From assembly GCA_022758935.1 (NCBI GenBank), contig JAEMQG010000199.1, positions 1 through 6,714 of the forward strand: DNA of 6,714 nt. The letters run 5' to 3'. Each line of letters opens with the position of its first letter. Within the stretch, counting starts at the first letter, position 1. This document shows, in pieces, positions 1-5,650 of this stretch. A model generated the notes under the pieces. The model was not told the origin of the DNA and ran no database searches. It saw only the letters and a program-made list of their open reading frames with translations. Both the position numbers and the translations under genes were made by a program. The stretch is from Candidatus Nitrosopumilus sp. GTDB taxonomy: Archaea; Thermoproteota; Nitrososphaeria; Nitrososphaerales; Nitrosopumilaceae.

Positions 1-426
1 TATGCCATGTGGACTATTAAATTGACCATCAGCAGAACCAGATGAGCCAAACTTTGATTGGTATGCACCGGTGGAGTTGAATTTTTGTATTCTATGATTA
101 TTAGTGTCTGCAACATAGATGTTACCAGATGAGTCTAGTGCTATGCCTTGAGGATAACTAAATTGACCATCAGCAGAACCAAATGAGCCAAATTCTAAAA
201 GCAATTTGCCGTCCGAAGTAAGTTTTTTAACGTTATGATTTACTACTGCATAGATATTTCCAGATGCATCCTCTGTGACATCTTCCGCATTTGTGAGTGC
301 AATTCCAGTTGGAATTTGAGATAGAAATGAATCAGCATTAACAAGTTCTTCGGTGAAGATATTAATGCATGTTGAAATTAATATTATAAATAAAACTAGC
401 AACGTAATACGTTCAATATTATTCAA
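1..426 (-). CDS. Exported NHL-repeat (beta-propeller) protein, N-terminal part
   Basis: The reverse strand is open for 142 codons from a TTG at 424-426 to the left edge, so the C-terminus is missing. No ATG lies upstream before an in-frame TAA, which makes this TTG the only plausible start. Residues 8-23 form a hydrophobic segment (LLVLFIILISTC) typical of a signal peptide or membrane anchor. Cys20 sits where a lipobox would be, but Thr at -1 makes a lipoprotein unlikely. From about residue 40, NHL-type repeats of 47 residues follow, with the hallmark GIALDSSGNIYVADTNNHRI at 94-113 and the linker GSADGQF at 83-89 and 130-136. NHL repeats fold into beta-propellers that usually bind proteins, sugars or RNA; outside the membrane a binding or cell-surface role is likely. 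Repeat number, substrate and any C-terminal domain lie outside the window. The family call is strong; the specific function is unknown. Confidence 0.85.
   Translation of the reverse strand, partial: MNNIERITLLVLFIILISTCINIFTEELVNADSFLSQIPTGIALTNAEDVTEDASGNIYAVVNHNVKKLTSDGKLLLEFGSFGSADGQFSYPQGIALDSSGNIYVADTNNHRIQKFNSTGAYQSKFGSSGSADGQFNSPHGI
18..192 (-). repeat. Near-identical tandem repeat units inside the NHL gene
   Basis: Positions 18-51 and 159-192 are 34-base copies differing at one base, spaced 141 bases (47 codons) apart. They encode the turn between propeller blades (GS-F/S-GSADGQF). Conservation at silent positions suggests recent duplication or gene conversion between blades. Confidence 0.8.
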
Positions 427-448
427 GTCAAATTATTAATTACTTACT

Positions 449-458
449 CATATTTAGA
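449..458 (-). promoter_or_regulatory. TATA-like box of the NHL gene
   Basis: On the minus strand this reads TCTAAATATG, centred about 27 bases before the TTG at 426. That spacing fits a leaderless archaeal transcript and supports the TTG start. It is inferred from position and composition only. Confidence 0.45.
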
Positions 459-1162
459 ATTGATCCTAGTACACATCACTAAATTTTGTAAATGTTTTGA
501 AAAAAATATTAAAGTGAAGATATGGATGTGATAAATGATCTTTAAGATTATGAAAAAATAACTTATTTGAAAAGCATTGTAGTGTCATTTTAACTGGAGC
601 AAGTCAACTAGTAATTTTTATTTCAGAAATTGAAAGAAAATCGACAGATATGCATGCCTTTAAGAAAAATGGTTATTCAAATACTGTCAAAATTATTCTG
701 TAATAGCAGAATGTGTAATAATTCTGACAAACACTTTACCGTCTGTGCACATACACGTGATTATTAGCGACCAGCTTCACAAAATGACATATACACAAAT
801 CTTTCTGGATGACAACACATTACTTCATACGGCATTACATACGCAAATCCAAAAGGCCTTCTTTTCTTTTTATTTTCTAAACTCTAAACAAAGTTATTCT
901 TTCACTACTTTCTAATCCGAAGGCATTTGGTTCTACACATCAATTTTAGTGATAATCCACCATTAGAAGGGATATTCTAGTCACAATTTACGTATTGACG
1001 GGTAGACATGCCTTGATTAATGTATTTTTGCGTAATATGTTGAGAATGGTAGTAAATGATGTTAGGCATAAAAAATGCAACTTACGTCAATATGGGAATA
1101 AAGTAATGATAGTTAGTGTAAGTATTCTATTTCCTTTTTAAAGAAAAAATGCGTTTAAAGTA

Positions 1163-1196
1163 TATGCTTTAGTAAACATTTCTATACGAAAGCATA
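1163..1196. repeat. Inverted repeat at the helicase promoter
   Basis: TATGCTTT at 1163-1170 is a perfect 8-bp inverted match to AAAGCATA at 1189-1196, with an 18-base spacer. The right arm runs into the TATA-like box of the helicase gene. It could be an operator at which a bound dimer would block the promoter, or it could be chance in AT-rich DNA. Confidence 0.4.
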
Positions 1197-1200
1197 AAAT
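1193..1200 (+). promoter_or_regulatory. TATA-like box of the Hef-type helicase
   Basis: CATAAAAT is centred about 25 bases before the TTG at 1221, the spacing expected for a leaderless mRNA. No Shine-Dalgarno sequence precedes the start. Confidence 0.4.
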
Positions 1201-1220
1201 CACTTAAATTAGAAATTATT

Positions 1221-2741
1221 TTGAATATCTTGGTTTTAGAATATATTGAAAAAAAGTATGTGCAAAAAAATTCGATTGAAAAAAGAGATTATCAAGTAAA
1301 TCTTGCAAATCAGGCAATGCAAGAAAATTGCATTGTTGTATTGCCAACAGGTTTGGGAAAAACTGCCATTGCATTACAAGTAATTGCAGAATACCTATCA
1401 AAAGGTACTGGAGGTGTCTTGTTTTTAGCACCAACTAGAGTTTTAGTTAATCAACACTATGAATTCTTAAAACAAAATCTTACTCTTGATGATATTTCAT
1501 TGATTACTGGAGAGGATACAATTCAGAAGAGAGCCAAGCTTTGGAACAGTAGTGTAATATGTGCAACCCCTGAAATAACAAAAAATGATTTAGATCGACA
1601 AATTGTTTCATGTGATCAATTCAGTTTGGTGGTATTTGATGAGGTCCACAGAACTGTTGGTGACTATGCGTACTCTGGAATTGCAGAGAGGTTCACACAT
1701 TCAACGGCAAGAATTCTTGGAATGACTGCAACACTGCCAAGTGAAAAAGACAAAGCAACAGAACTCATAAGCAAACTACGAATTACAAGCGTTGCTGAAA
1801 GAACAGAAGATAGTCCAGATGTAAAACCATACACCCAAGAAACAAACACCGAATGGATCTATGTTGAACTTCCTCCCGAAATGAAAGCAATCCAAACATT
1901 GTTAAAATTATCTTTAGATGAGCGATATGACACTCTAAGAAAAAATGGAATTAAACTGGCCGAACAGCAATCATTATCTGCGCTGCTGCGAATTAGACAG
2001 TTTGTACTGACTCAAAACAGACGTTCTGCAAAACCATTATTCACTGCAATTAGAATTCATTATGCCTTGAATATTTTAGAGGCTCACGGAATCACATCTT
2101 TTTTAAAATTTTGTGAACGGGCACAATTAAAAAAAGGAGTAGGAATAAAAGATCTTTTTGAGGTTGATCCTAATTTTACAAGAGCGATACATCTTGCTAA
2201 AGATGCTCAATCAAAAGGAATAGAACACTCTAAAATTGCAAAGTTAAAAGAAATTGTGGAGTCTGTTCCAGGTAAAGCTCTAATATTTACAAGCTATCGT
2301 GATTCAGTAAATGTGATTTTTAACAAATTAACTGAGATGGGAATTTCTGCCGGGATATTAATTGGAAAAGCTGGGGAGACGGGTCAAAAACAAAAAAAAC
2401 AAATCGACACGGTGCAGAACTTTCGTGATGGACTTTTTCGTGTGTTAGTAGCTACACGCGTGGGAGAAGAGGGATTGGATATTTCGGAAGTCAATCAAGT
2501 TATTTTCTATGATAATGTTCCAAGCTCAATTCGTTTTATTCAAAGAAGAGGTAGAACGGGTAGAAAAGACACTGGAAAGTTGGTTGTGCTAATTGCAAAA
2601 AACACTATTGATGAGACATATTATTGGATTGGAAAAAGAAAGATGACATCTGCCAAATCAATGGGTGAAAAGATGACCAAGGTACTGCAAAAAAATCAAG
2701 AAGATGAGTTACAGAAAACTGGATTGGACGTATTTCTTTAA
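1221..2741 (+). CDS. hef: Hef/FANCM-type superfamily 2 DNA helicase, helicase part only
   Basis: This is a 506-residue ATP-dependent DNA helicase of the archaeal Hef / FANCM / Mph1 group, which remodels stalled forks and branched DNA. The SF2 motifs appear in order: RDYQ (22-25), Walker A LPTGLGKT (41-48), Ia APTRVLVNQH (70-79), TPE (116-118), DEVH (140-143), TAT (169-171), IV ALIFTSYRDS (353-362), V ATRVGEEGLDI (411-421) and VI QRRGRTGR (441-448). The long insert at about 215-340 between the two RecA-like domains matches the thumb-like Hef insert. Euryarchaeal Hef continues into an XPF-type nuclease (ERKxxxD) and helix-hairpin-helix repeats. Here the protein stops shortly after helicase domain 2, so any nuclease must be encoded elsewhere. 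The start is TTG at 1221; TTG at 1230 is an alternative, and no ATG lies upstream before the in-frame TAA at 1173. The stop overlaps the stop of the convergent small gene. Confidence 0.93.
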   Translation: MNILVLEYIEKKYVQKNSIEKRDYQVNLANQAMQENCIVVLPTGLGKTAIALQVIAEYLSKGTGGVLFLAPTRVLVNQHYEFLKQNLTLDDISLITGEDTIQKRAKLWNSSVICATPEITKNDLDRQIVSCDQFSLVVFDEVHRTVGDYAYSGIAERFTHSTARILGMTATLPSEKDKATELISKLRITSVAERTEDSPDVKPYTQETNTEWIYVELPPEMKAIQTLLKLSLDERYDTLRKNGIKLAEQQSLSALLRIRQFVLTQNRRSAKPLFTAIRIHYALNILEAHGITSFLKFCERAQLKKGVGIKDLFEVDPNFTRAIHLAKDAQSKGIEHSKIAKLKEIVESVPGKALIFTSYRDSVNVIFNKLTEMGISAGILIGKAGETGQKQKKQIDTVQNFRDGLFRVLVATRVGEEGLDISEVNQVIFYDNVPSSIRFIQRRGRTGRKDTGKLVVLIAKNTIDETYYWIGKRKMTSAKSMGEKMTKVLQKNQEDELQKTGLDVFL

Positions 2742-3013
2742 TCCTGAAATAATGGAGCAATCTCTTCAAATAGCTTTTGTTTTCTTTGGATTATTCTATT
2801 TTTTATTCCGGATTCTAAATAGTGAATGTCGATATCTTGAGATTTCAGTAGATTTTGTAATCTAATGTCATATTGATTTAGTAGAAAAAAATTTACCTCG
2901 TTAGACTCTATTTGAAATTCTGAGCTCTCCAATGCTCCTTTGGCTAGTTCAGATATAGAATAGTCAAGTTTGTCAAGTATGCTGTTTATTGTTTTATCTA
3001 TTGATAATCTCAT
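2738..3013 (-). CDS. Small protein of unknown function between helicase and coiled-coil gene
   Basis: A 91-residue acidic, largely helical protein starting MRLSIDKTINSILDK, with no recognised domain, signal peptide or membrane segment. ATG at 3011-3013 is preferred over an in-frame TTG at 3023-3025: a TATA-like TTATAAC (plus-strand 3031-3037) lies about 20 bases upstream of the ATG but too close to the TTG. Its TAA (2738-2740) overlaps the helicase TAA (2739-2741) in the palindrome TTAA, and its ATG overlaps the divergent gene's ATG in CATG. It therefore fills the space between two neighbours with no spare bases. The composition (Leu, Ile, Glu, Lys, Ser) looks protein-like. The position beside the helicase gives no firm hint, because the two are convergent and cannot share an mRNA. 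It looks real, but function is unknown. Confidence 0.65.
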   Translation of the reverse strand: MRLSIDKTINSILDKLDYSISELAKGALESSEFQIESNEVNFFLLNQYDIRLQNLLKSQDIDIHYLESGIKNRIIQRKQKLFEEIAPLFQD

Positions 3014-3284
3014 GCGATATCCCAACAGAGTTATAACAAAAACTTTGTGTCTTTATTTTGATGATTTAAGCACAGAAATTTGTTCAAAATCACTAAAACA
3101 CTATTTGTTGGATGAATTGATGTTGGATCCAAAAAATACTGATTCCTTAAAATTAAAAGAAATGCAAGAATTGCTTGAAAAAGAGAAAAATTTACACCGA
3201 AAAATACGTCGTGATTACAAAAAAATAAGTGATAAAATTAATAATGATTTCGATCAGATTAAAAAATCAAAATCTAGCGATTGA
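3012..3284 (+). CDS. Small basic coiled-coil protein, unknown function
   Basis: A 90-residue protein starting MRYPNRVITKTLCLYFDD. The N-terminal ~40 residues look globular (YFDDLSTEICSKSLKHYLLDE). Residues about 50-85 are highly charged and helical (MQELLEKEKNLHRKIRRDYK), probably a coiled coil, and the end is Lys/Ser-rich. The open frame extends upstream to a TTG at 2970, but that would overlap the minus-strand gene by 44 bases, so ATG at 3012 is chosen. An AT-rich box (TTTATTGTTTTATC, about 2984-2997) lies 15-28 bases upstream, compatible with a leaderless message. No family was recognised; a nucleic-acid or protein-partner role is only a guess from charge. The end is convergent with the parvulin gene 22 bases away. 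Confidence 0.65.
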   Translation: MRYPNRVITKTLCLYFDDLSTEICSKSLKHYLLDELMLDPKNTDSLKLKEMQELLEKEKNLHRKIRRDYKKISDKINNDFDQIKKSKSSD

Positions 3285-3302
3285 ATTCTAAATTAGTTCA
3301 AT
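3280..3302. terminator. Possible hairpin between convergent gene ends
   Basis: ATTGAA (3280-3285, over the stop codon) and TTCAAT (3297-3302) are 6-bp inverted arms around an 11-base AT-rich spacer. It lies between two convergent stops 22 bases apart. The arms are short, and archaeal termination usually relies on T-runs, so this is tentative. Confidence 0.25.
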
Positions 3303-3306
3303 TATT

Positions 3307-3585
3307 TTACGCAAATCTCTTGATTATGTGATACCCAAATTCGGATTTAATTGGGTCTGAGATTTCAGCTATTTGTAGCTTGAATGCAGCTTCCTCAAAT
3401 GGCTTTACCATCATTCCTTTTGTAAAATATCCCAAATTTCCGTCCTTTTTAGCACTGCCTGAATCAATCGATAGATCTTTTGCCAACTTTCCAAATTTTT
3501 CTCCATTCTTGAGACGCTCATGAATTGCTATTGCCTCACTTTGCTTTTGTACCAAAATATGTGAGCATTTTATCTTACTTGGCAT
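3307..3585 (-). CDS. Parvulin-type peptidyl-prolyl cis-trans isomerase
   Basis: This 92-residue protein is a single parvulin domain (EC 5.2.1.8), which catalyses cis-trans isomerisation of peptide bonds before proline and assists protein folding. The N-terminal CSHILV carries His9 of the active site. LAKDLSIDSGSAKKDGNLGYF (35-54, spanning Asp41 and the loop before the catalytic half) and MVKPFEEAAFKL (59-70) follow. FGYHIIKRF (83-91) ends the domain with the second histidine, His86. Length and layout match the single-domain Par10-like enzymes known from Thaumarchaeota (CsPinA of Cenarchaeum, NmPin of Nitrosopumilus). There is no signal peptide. NmPin is reported to bind membranes through surface lysines, and this copy is also Lys-rich, so a similar behaviour is possible. 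The start is ATG at 3583-3585 with a well-placed TATA box. It is divergent from the gene at 3680. Confidence 0.95.
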   Translation of the reverse strand: MPSKIKCSHILVQKQSEAIAIHERLKNGEKFGKLAKDLSIDSGSAKKDGNLGYFTKGMMVKPFEEAAFKLQIAEISDPIKSEFGYHIIKRFA

Positions 3586-3605
3586 ATTTATGCAATTTTT
3601 TTTAT

Positions 3606-3614
3606 CTTTATATT
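3606..3614 (-). promoter_or_regulatory. TATA-like box of the parvulin gene
   Basis: On the minus strand this reads AATATAAAG, centred about 25 bases before the ATG at 3585. It is a good leaderless promoter with no Shine-Dalgarno sequence between. Confidence 0.55.
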
Positions 3615-3645
3615 ATTTGTTATCCATTCTACTTTGAAATTTGTG

Positions 3646-3657
3646 AAATAATTAAAT
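3646..3657 (+). promoter_or_regulatory. TATA-like box of the gene at 3680
   Basis: AAATAATTAAAT is centred about 28 bases before the ATG at 3680. The 94 bases between the two divergent starts also carry the parvulin promoter on the other strand. A second AT stretch (TATAATTATA, 3666-3675) lies too close to the start to be the box of a leaderless transcript. Confidence 0.35.
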
Positions 3658-3679
3658 GGTATGAGTATAATTATAGCAT

Positions 3680-4117
3680 ATGAATAAAAAAGACGGGGCT
3701 AATCAGATTAACTCCCAAAACCATATCTCTTTTTGTGATCTTATGAAAAACGATACATCAGAAGTGGTGAGAAAATTTGAATCTCAAATTCCATCTTTTG
3801 CACAAAATTACTCTGATTTGTATGCTGCTTACTTACACATGTTTGACAATTTCTTTGGGACCTGTTATATATCTGAAAAAGAATTCTTTGACAAACTAAA
3901 TATGGACCAGAAGATACTCCTTGAAATAAAGAAAAATTCTGAATTAGTAAAGAAAAATTATTTTGAAGGTATTGATAGTTCCACAAAGATTTTTGATTTC
4001 TTTATCAAAACAAGGGTATCTGCAATTATCTCTGTGGATAATTACATTCATGAAATGATGGAGTTATATGCAAAATTTCTCTCTCAATTTAACAAATATA
4101 ATAATCTTAGAAAATAA
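3680..4117 (+). CDS. Helical protein of unknown function
   Basis: A 145-residue soluble protein beginning at ATG 3680, without signal peptide or clear membrane span. After a polar N-terminus (MNKKDGANQINSQNH) it is rich in aromatic residues and predicted-helix segments: SFAQNYSDLYAAYLHMFDNF (39-58), KEFFDKLNMDQKILLEIKK, TKIFDFFIKTRVSAIISVDN and HEMMELYAKFLSQFNKY. This amphipathic helix-bundle pattern resembles small accessory proteins such as phasins or PHA-synthase subunits, but no signature was seen and no polyester-synthesis gene is nearby, so that is only a loose comparison. It is a single-gene unit: divergent from parvulin and followed by a long gap with a hairpin. Codon use and AT content match the neighbours, so it is very likely a real gene. 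Confidence 0.75.
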   Translation: MNKKDGANQINSQNHISFCDLMKNDTSEVVRKFESQIPSFAQNYSDLYAAYLHMFDNFFGTCYISEKEFFDKLNMDQKILLEIKKNSELVKKNYFEGIDSSTKIFDFFIKTRVSAIISVDNYIHEMMELYAKFLSQFNKYNNLRK

Positions 4118-4207
4118 TTTTTAGATTTTCACAACTAGAAATTTATCTAAAGAATCGAAATAAATTCTTGCTTCTTAAAATCATAGTTTTACCATTTTTT
4201 TCCTAAT

Positions 4208-4273
4208 TCCGATGTGAGTAGTTTTATCACTTTTTATTTGAACTCCTTAAAGAGTGATAAACTCACACTTGGA
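4208..4273. repeat. Strong 66-nt imperfect inverted repeat (hairpin) between convergent genes
   Basis: TGTGAGT (4213-4219) pairs with ACTCACA (4261-4267), and TTATCACT (4224-4231) pairs with AGTGATAA (4253-4260), with only a four-base bulge (AGTT, 4220-4223) on the left. Inner pairs 4232-4236/4248-4252 and outer pairs 4208-4212/4269-4273 (one bulged C at 4268) raise the total to about 25 base pairs, including two G-T wobbles, around an 11-base loop. It lies in the 285-base gap between the convergent genes ending at 4117 (+) and 4403 (-). It could be a two-way transcription end or processing signal, a small structured RNA, or a miniature mobile-element relic (ATT flanks both sides, weak). The rest of 4118-4402 shows no gene. 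Confidence 0.7.
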
Positions 4274-4402
4274 TTTTATAACTCAATTCTTTGATTGAAT
4301 ATTTAGGTGAAACTTTCCTTTGACAAAAATTGATATTAATCATGTACAATGAGACATGCAAACGTCACAAGGTTATTGTTCAGACACACGCCCATATTTT
4401 TA

Positions 4403-4630
4403 TTAATTTTCAGACAAATTACGAATGTGACTTGTTTGATTCTTAAATGCCAATTCCAATGCTCTCTCTATTTGATCTAAATTCTTTTTTGTAGATTTTT
4501 GATTCTTTTTAACAATTGTACATTCTTGAATGATTGGCAACTCACAAAAATTTCTATATTGCTGATATGACACTGTGCAGATATTGATTTTTGGATCATC
4601 TTTGAATGTATATTGAATTTTAAACGGCAT
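4403..4630 (-). CDS. Small protein of unknown function
   Basis: A 75-residue protein starting with ATG at 4628-4630. The N-terminal half looks like a small beta-rich fold (FKIQYTFKDD, INICTVSYQQYRNF) with Cys at 18, 29 and 37. The C-terminal half is Lys/Gln-rich and probably helical (KKNLDQIERALELAFKNQ). No metal-binding CxxC, signal peptide or membrane span is present, and no family was recognised. It has its own TATA-like box in the 48-base gap behind the response-regulator gene, so it may be transcribed separately, though read-through from that gene is possible. The promoter and the orderly composition favour a real gene. Confidence 0.6.
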   Translation of the reverse strand: MPFKIQYTFKDDPKINICTVSYQQYRNFCELPIIQECTIVKKNQKSTKKNLDQIERALELAFKNQTSHIRNLSEN

Positions 4631-4648
4631 TTTGTTTCACACAGCAGT

Positions 4649-4660
4649 TAAAAATATTCT
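4649..4660 (-). promoter_or_regulatory. TATA-like box of the gene at 4403-4630
   Basis: On the minus strand this reads AGAATATTTTTA-like sequence centred about 25 bases before the ATG at 4630, consistent with a leaderless transcript. Confidence 0.4.
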
Positions 4661-4678
4661 TTGTCCTTAATTTCCATC

Positions 4679-5056
4679 TTACAGCACCATATCAGTATTT
4701 TTAAGCGATTTCATCATATTTACCAATTTTTCAATTGGATATGGTTTTGACAAGATTTTAGTAGCATTTAACTCAGTTAATTTTTCCGTAATTGATTTCT
4801 CACTATTTCCAGTAAGTATGATGACTTTTGCATCAGGATTGATTTTTTTAATATGTTCTAGTCCATAAATTCCATCATAGTTTGGCATTGAAATATCCAT
4901 CAACACAAAATCGGGCGTGTGTTCTTTATACAAATTTACTGCCTTTAATCCATCATTGGCGACTCCTACTACATCAAAGTCTGCTAATAAAAGATATTCA
5001 GACAATAATTCTAAAATATCTTCTTCATCATCAATTATGATGACAGTTCCATTCAT
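4679..5056 (-). CDS. Single-domain response regulator (CheY-like receiver)
   Basis: A 125-residue stand-alone receiver domain, phosphorylated by a sensor histidine kinase to switch a partner protein. The canonical residues are present: acidic pair Asp10-Glu11 in VIIIDDEEDI, phospho-acceptor Asp54 in LMDISMPNYDG, Thr82 in IILTGNS, and Lys104 in LSKPYP. No DNA-binding or enzymatic output domain follows, so it must act through protein contacts. The start is ATG at 5054-5056, which places the domain at the very N-terminus and has a TATA box 29 bases upstream. An in-frame ATG at 5114-5116 would add 20 atypical residues and run through both the TATA box and the inverted repeat, so it is rejected. 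It is divergent from a second receiver gene that carries the same upstream motif. No histidine kinase is present in the window. Confidence 0.93.
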   Translation of the reverse strand: MNGTVIIIDDEEDILELLSEYLLLADFDVVGVANDGLKAVNLYKEHTPDFVLMDISMPNYDGIYGLEHIKKINPDAKVIILTGNSEKSITEKLTELNATKILSKPYPIEKLVNMMKSLKNTDMVL

Positions 5057-5081
5057 GGTAATTACTTTTTTTACGTTGCTA

Positions 5082-5088
5082 TTATAAT
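5082..5088 (-). promoter_or_regulatory. TATA-like box of response regulator at 4679-5056
   Basis: The minus strand reads ATTATAA, centred about 29 bases before the ATG at 5056. It directly abuts the inverted repeat at 5090-5112. Confidence 0.5.
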
Positions 5089-5089
5089 C

Positions 5090-5112
5090 TGTTTGTTCAA
5101 AAAGAACAAACA
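5090..5112. promoter_or_regulatory. Candidate operator: perfect 9-bp inverted repeat
   Basis: TGTTTGTTC (5090-5098), a five-A spacer, then GAACAAACA (5104-5112) form a perfect inverted repeat. It lies immediately upstream of the TATA box of the minus-strand receiver gene, where archaeal activators or BRE-overlapping repressors bind. Its left half, GTTTGTTCAAA (5091-5101), recurs at 5202-5212 before the divergent receiver gene. Dyad symmetry suggests a dimeric regulator. It could also fold as a short RNA hairpin if transcribed. Confidence 0.55.
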
Positions 5113-5201
5113 ACATATTATCATAAAATAATATTTATCCAATATGTCTCTTTAAAATCGGATATAATTTGAAAGAATAGATGAAATCTTAATACGACTT
5201 A

Positions 5202-5212
5202 GTTTGTTCAAA
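5202..5212 (+). promoter_or_regulatory. Second copy of motif GTTTGTTCAAA before response regulator
   Basis: An exact 11-base copy of 5091-5101, ending 8 bases before the TATA-like box of the gene at 5256. The core TTTG-N2-CAAA is itself a short dyad. The matching position relative to both divergent promoters suggests one regulator acting on both genes. Confidence 0.45.
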
Positions 5213-5220
5213 TGCACATA

Positions 5221-5230
5221 CTTTATTTTA
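5221..5230 (+). promoter_or_regulatory. TATA-like box of response regulator at 5256-5621
   Basis: CTTTATTTTA is centred about 30 bases before the ATG at 5256. No Shine-Dalgarno sequence is seen near the start. Confidence 0.45.
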
Positions 5231-5255
5231 TGACCACCTGTGTTTTTCCTATATT

Positions 5256-5621
5256 ATGAAAATACTTCACATCGAAGACAGTCCCGAAATCAGGACAATT
5301 TATTCAGATATTCTAACGGTCGCAAATCATGATTTTGAAAGTTCATCTGATGGAAAAAGTGGACTGGATCTGGTTTTGAAAAATAACTATGATCTTATTT
5401 TACTTGATATGTGTATGCCTAATTATAGTGGGCTTGATTTTCTTTTAGATTTAAAAACTAAAAAACCCTCTGAAATTAGAAAAGTAATAATCATAACATC
5501 TCTTAATCTGGATGAATATCAAACCAGATTTCTGACGGATCTTGGTGTGTGTTCTATCCAAAATAAACCTACATCTGTTCAAAATCTTTTATCACAAATA
5601 GCACAAACCCCAATATTCTAG
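5256..5621 (+). CDS. Single-domain response regulator (CheY-like receiver)
   Basis: A 121-residue receiver domain without output domain. The acidic pair is Glu7-Asp8 in ILHIEDSPEI, the phospho-acceptor is Asp51 in LLLDMCMPNYSG, the switch position is Thr81 in IIITSLN, and the conserved lysine is Lys104 in QNKPTS. All residues needed for phosphorylation are present. It shares the stretch MPNY around the acceptor loop with the divergent receiver but differs widely elsewhere (HIED against IDDEE), so the pair is not a recent duplication. ATG 5256 starts the first beta strand directly, so the start is secure. It is convergent with the split-barrel gene, whose stop lies 29 bases beyond. The kinase and the target are not in the window. 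A partner role, such as a phosphate sink or relay with the divergent receiver, is inference. Confidence 0.93.
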   Translation: MKILHIEDSPEIRTIYSDILTVANHDFESSSDGKSGLDLVLKNNYDLILLDMCMPNYSGLDFLLDLKTKKPSEIRKVIIITSLNLDEYQTRFLTDLGVCSIQNKPTSVQNLLSQIAQTPIF

Positions 5622-5650
5622 GTTTCTCTTAACTGAAATTATGTTGATCA

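Larger units (their letters stand above)
427..1220. other. Long gene-poor intergenic region, possible gene relics
   Basis: No complete, well-started gene was found in these ~790 bases between the divergent NHL and helicase genes. The plus strand is open from 664 to a TAA at 913-915 (83 codons), but its only ATG (784) lies halfway in. The overlapping minus strand has two protein-like open stretches in different frames. One contains PFGFAYVMPYEVMCCHPERF and ends at a TAA near 768. The other contains CMCTDGKVFVRIITHS and ends near 700. This could be a decayed gene, a non-coding repeat, or chance. Inverted repeats lie at 993-1000/1085-1092 (TATTGACG / CGTCAATA), 1066-1078 (GCAT-A5-ATGC) and 1163-1196. 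No tRNA-like cloverleaf was recognised. Confidence 0.5.

Noticed and set aside
993..1092. TATTGACG / CGTCAATA inverted repeat as a mobile-element boundary
   Set aside because: The arms are only 8 bp and 84 bases apart, with no target duplication or transposase, so chance is likely.
427..1220. tRNA or CRISPR array in the long intergenic region
   Set aside because: No cloverleaf with a proper T-loop and no regularly spaced direct repeats were seen.
1216..1434. Minus-strand open frame of 72 codons over the helicase start
   Set aside because: It lies wholly over the helicase coding region and promoter; the composition is that of an antisense shadow.
1664..1849. Minus-strand open frame of 61 codons inside the helicase gene
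   Set aside because: It lies opposite strongly conserved helicase motifs (TAT region), so it is a shadow.
2970..3011. TTG-initiated extension of the plus-strand coiled-coil gene
   Set aside because: It overlaps the coding region of the minus-strand small gene, and a well-placed ATG with an upstream AT box exists at 3012.
3741..3986. Minus-strand open frame of 81 codons inside the helical-protein gene
   Set aside because: The plus-strand frame is longer, has an ATG and promoter, and has better composition.
3680..4117. Phasin or PHA-synthase subunit
   Set aside because: Only general helical, aromatic-rich character supports it; no signature motif and no neighbouring polyester gene.
5057..5116. 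20-residue N-terminal extension of the minus-strand response regulator
   Set aside because: It would translate through the TATA box and the inverted repeat, and receiver domains start directly with the first beta strand, as they do from ATG 5056.
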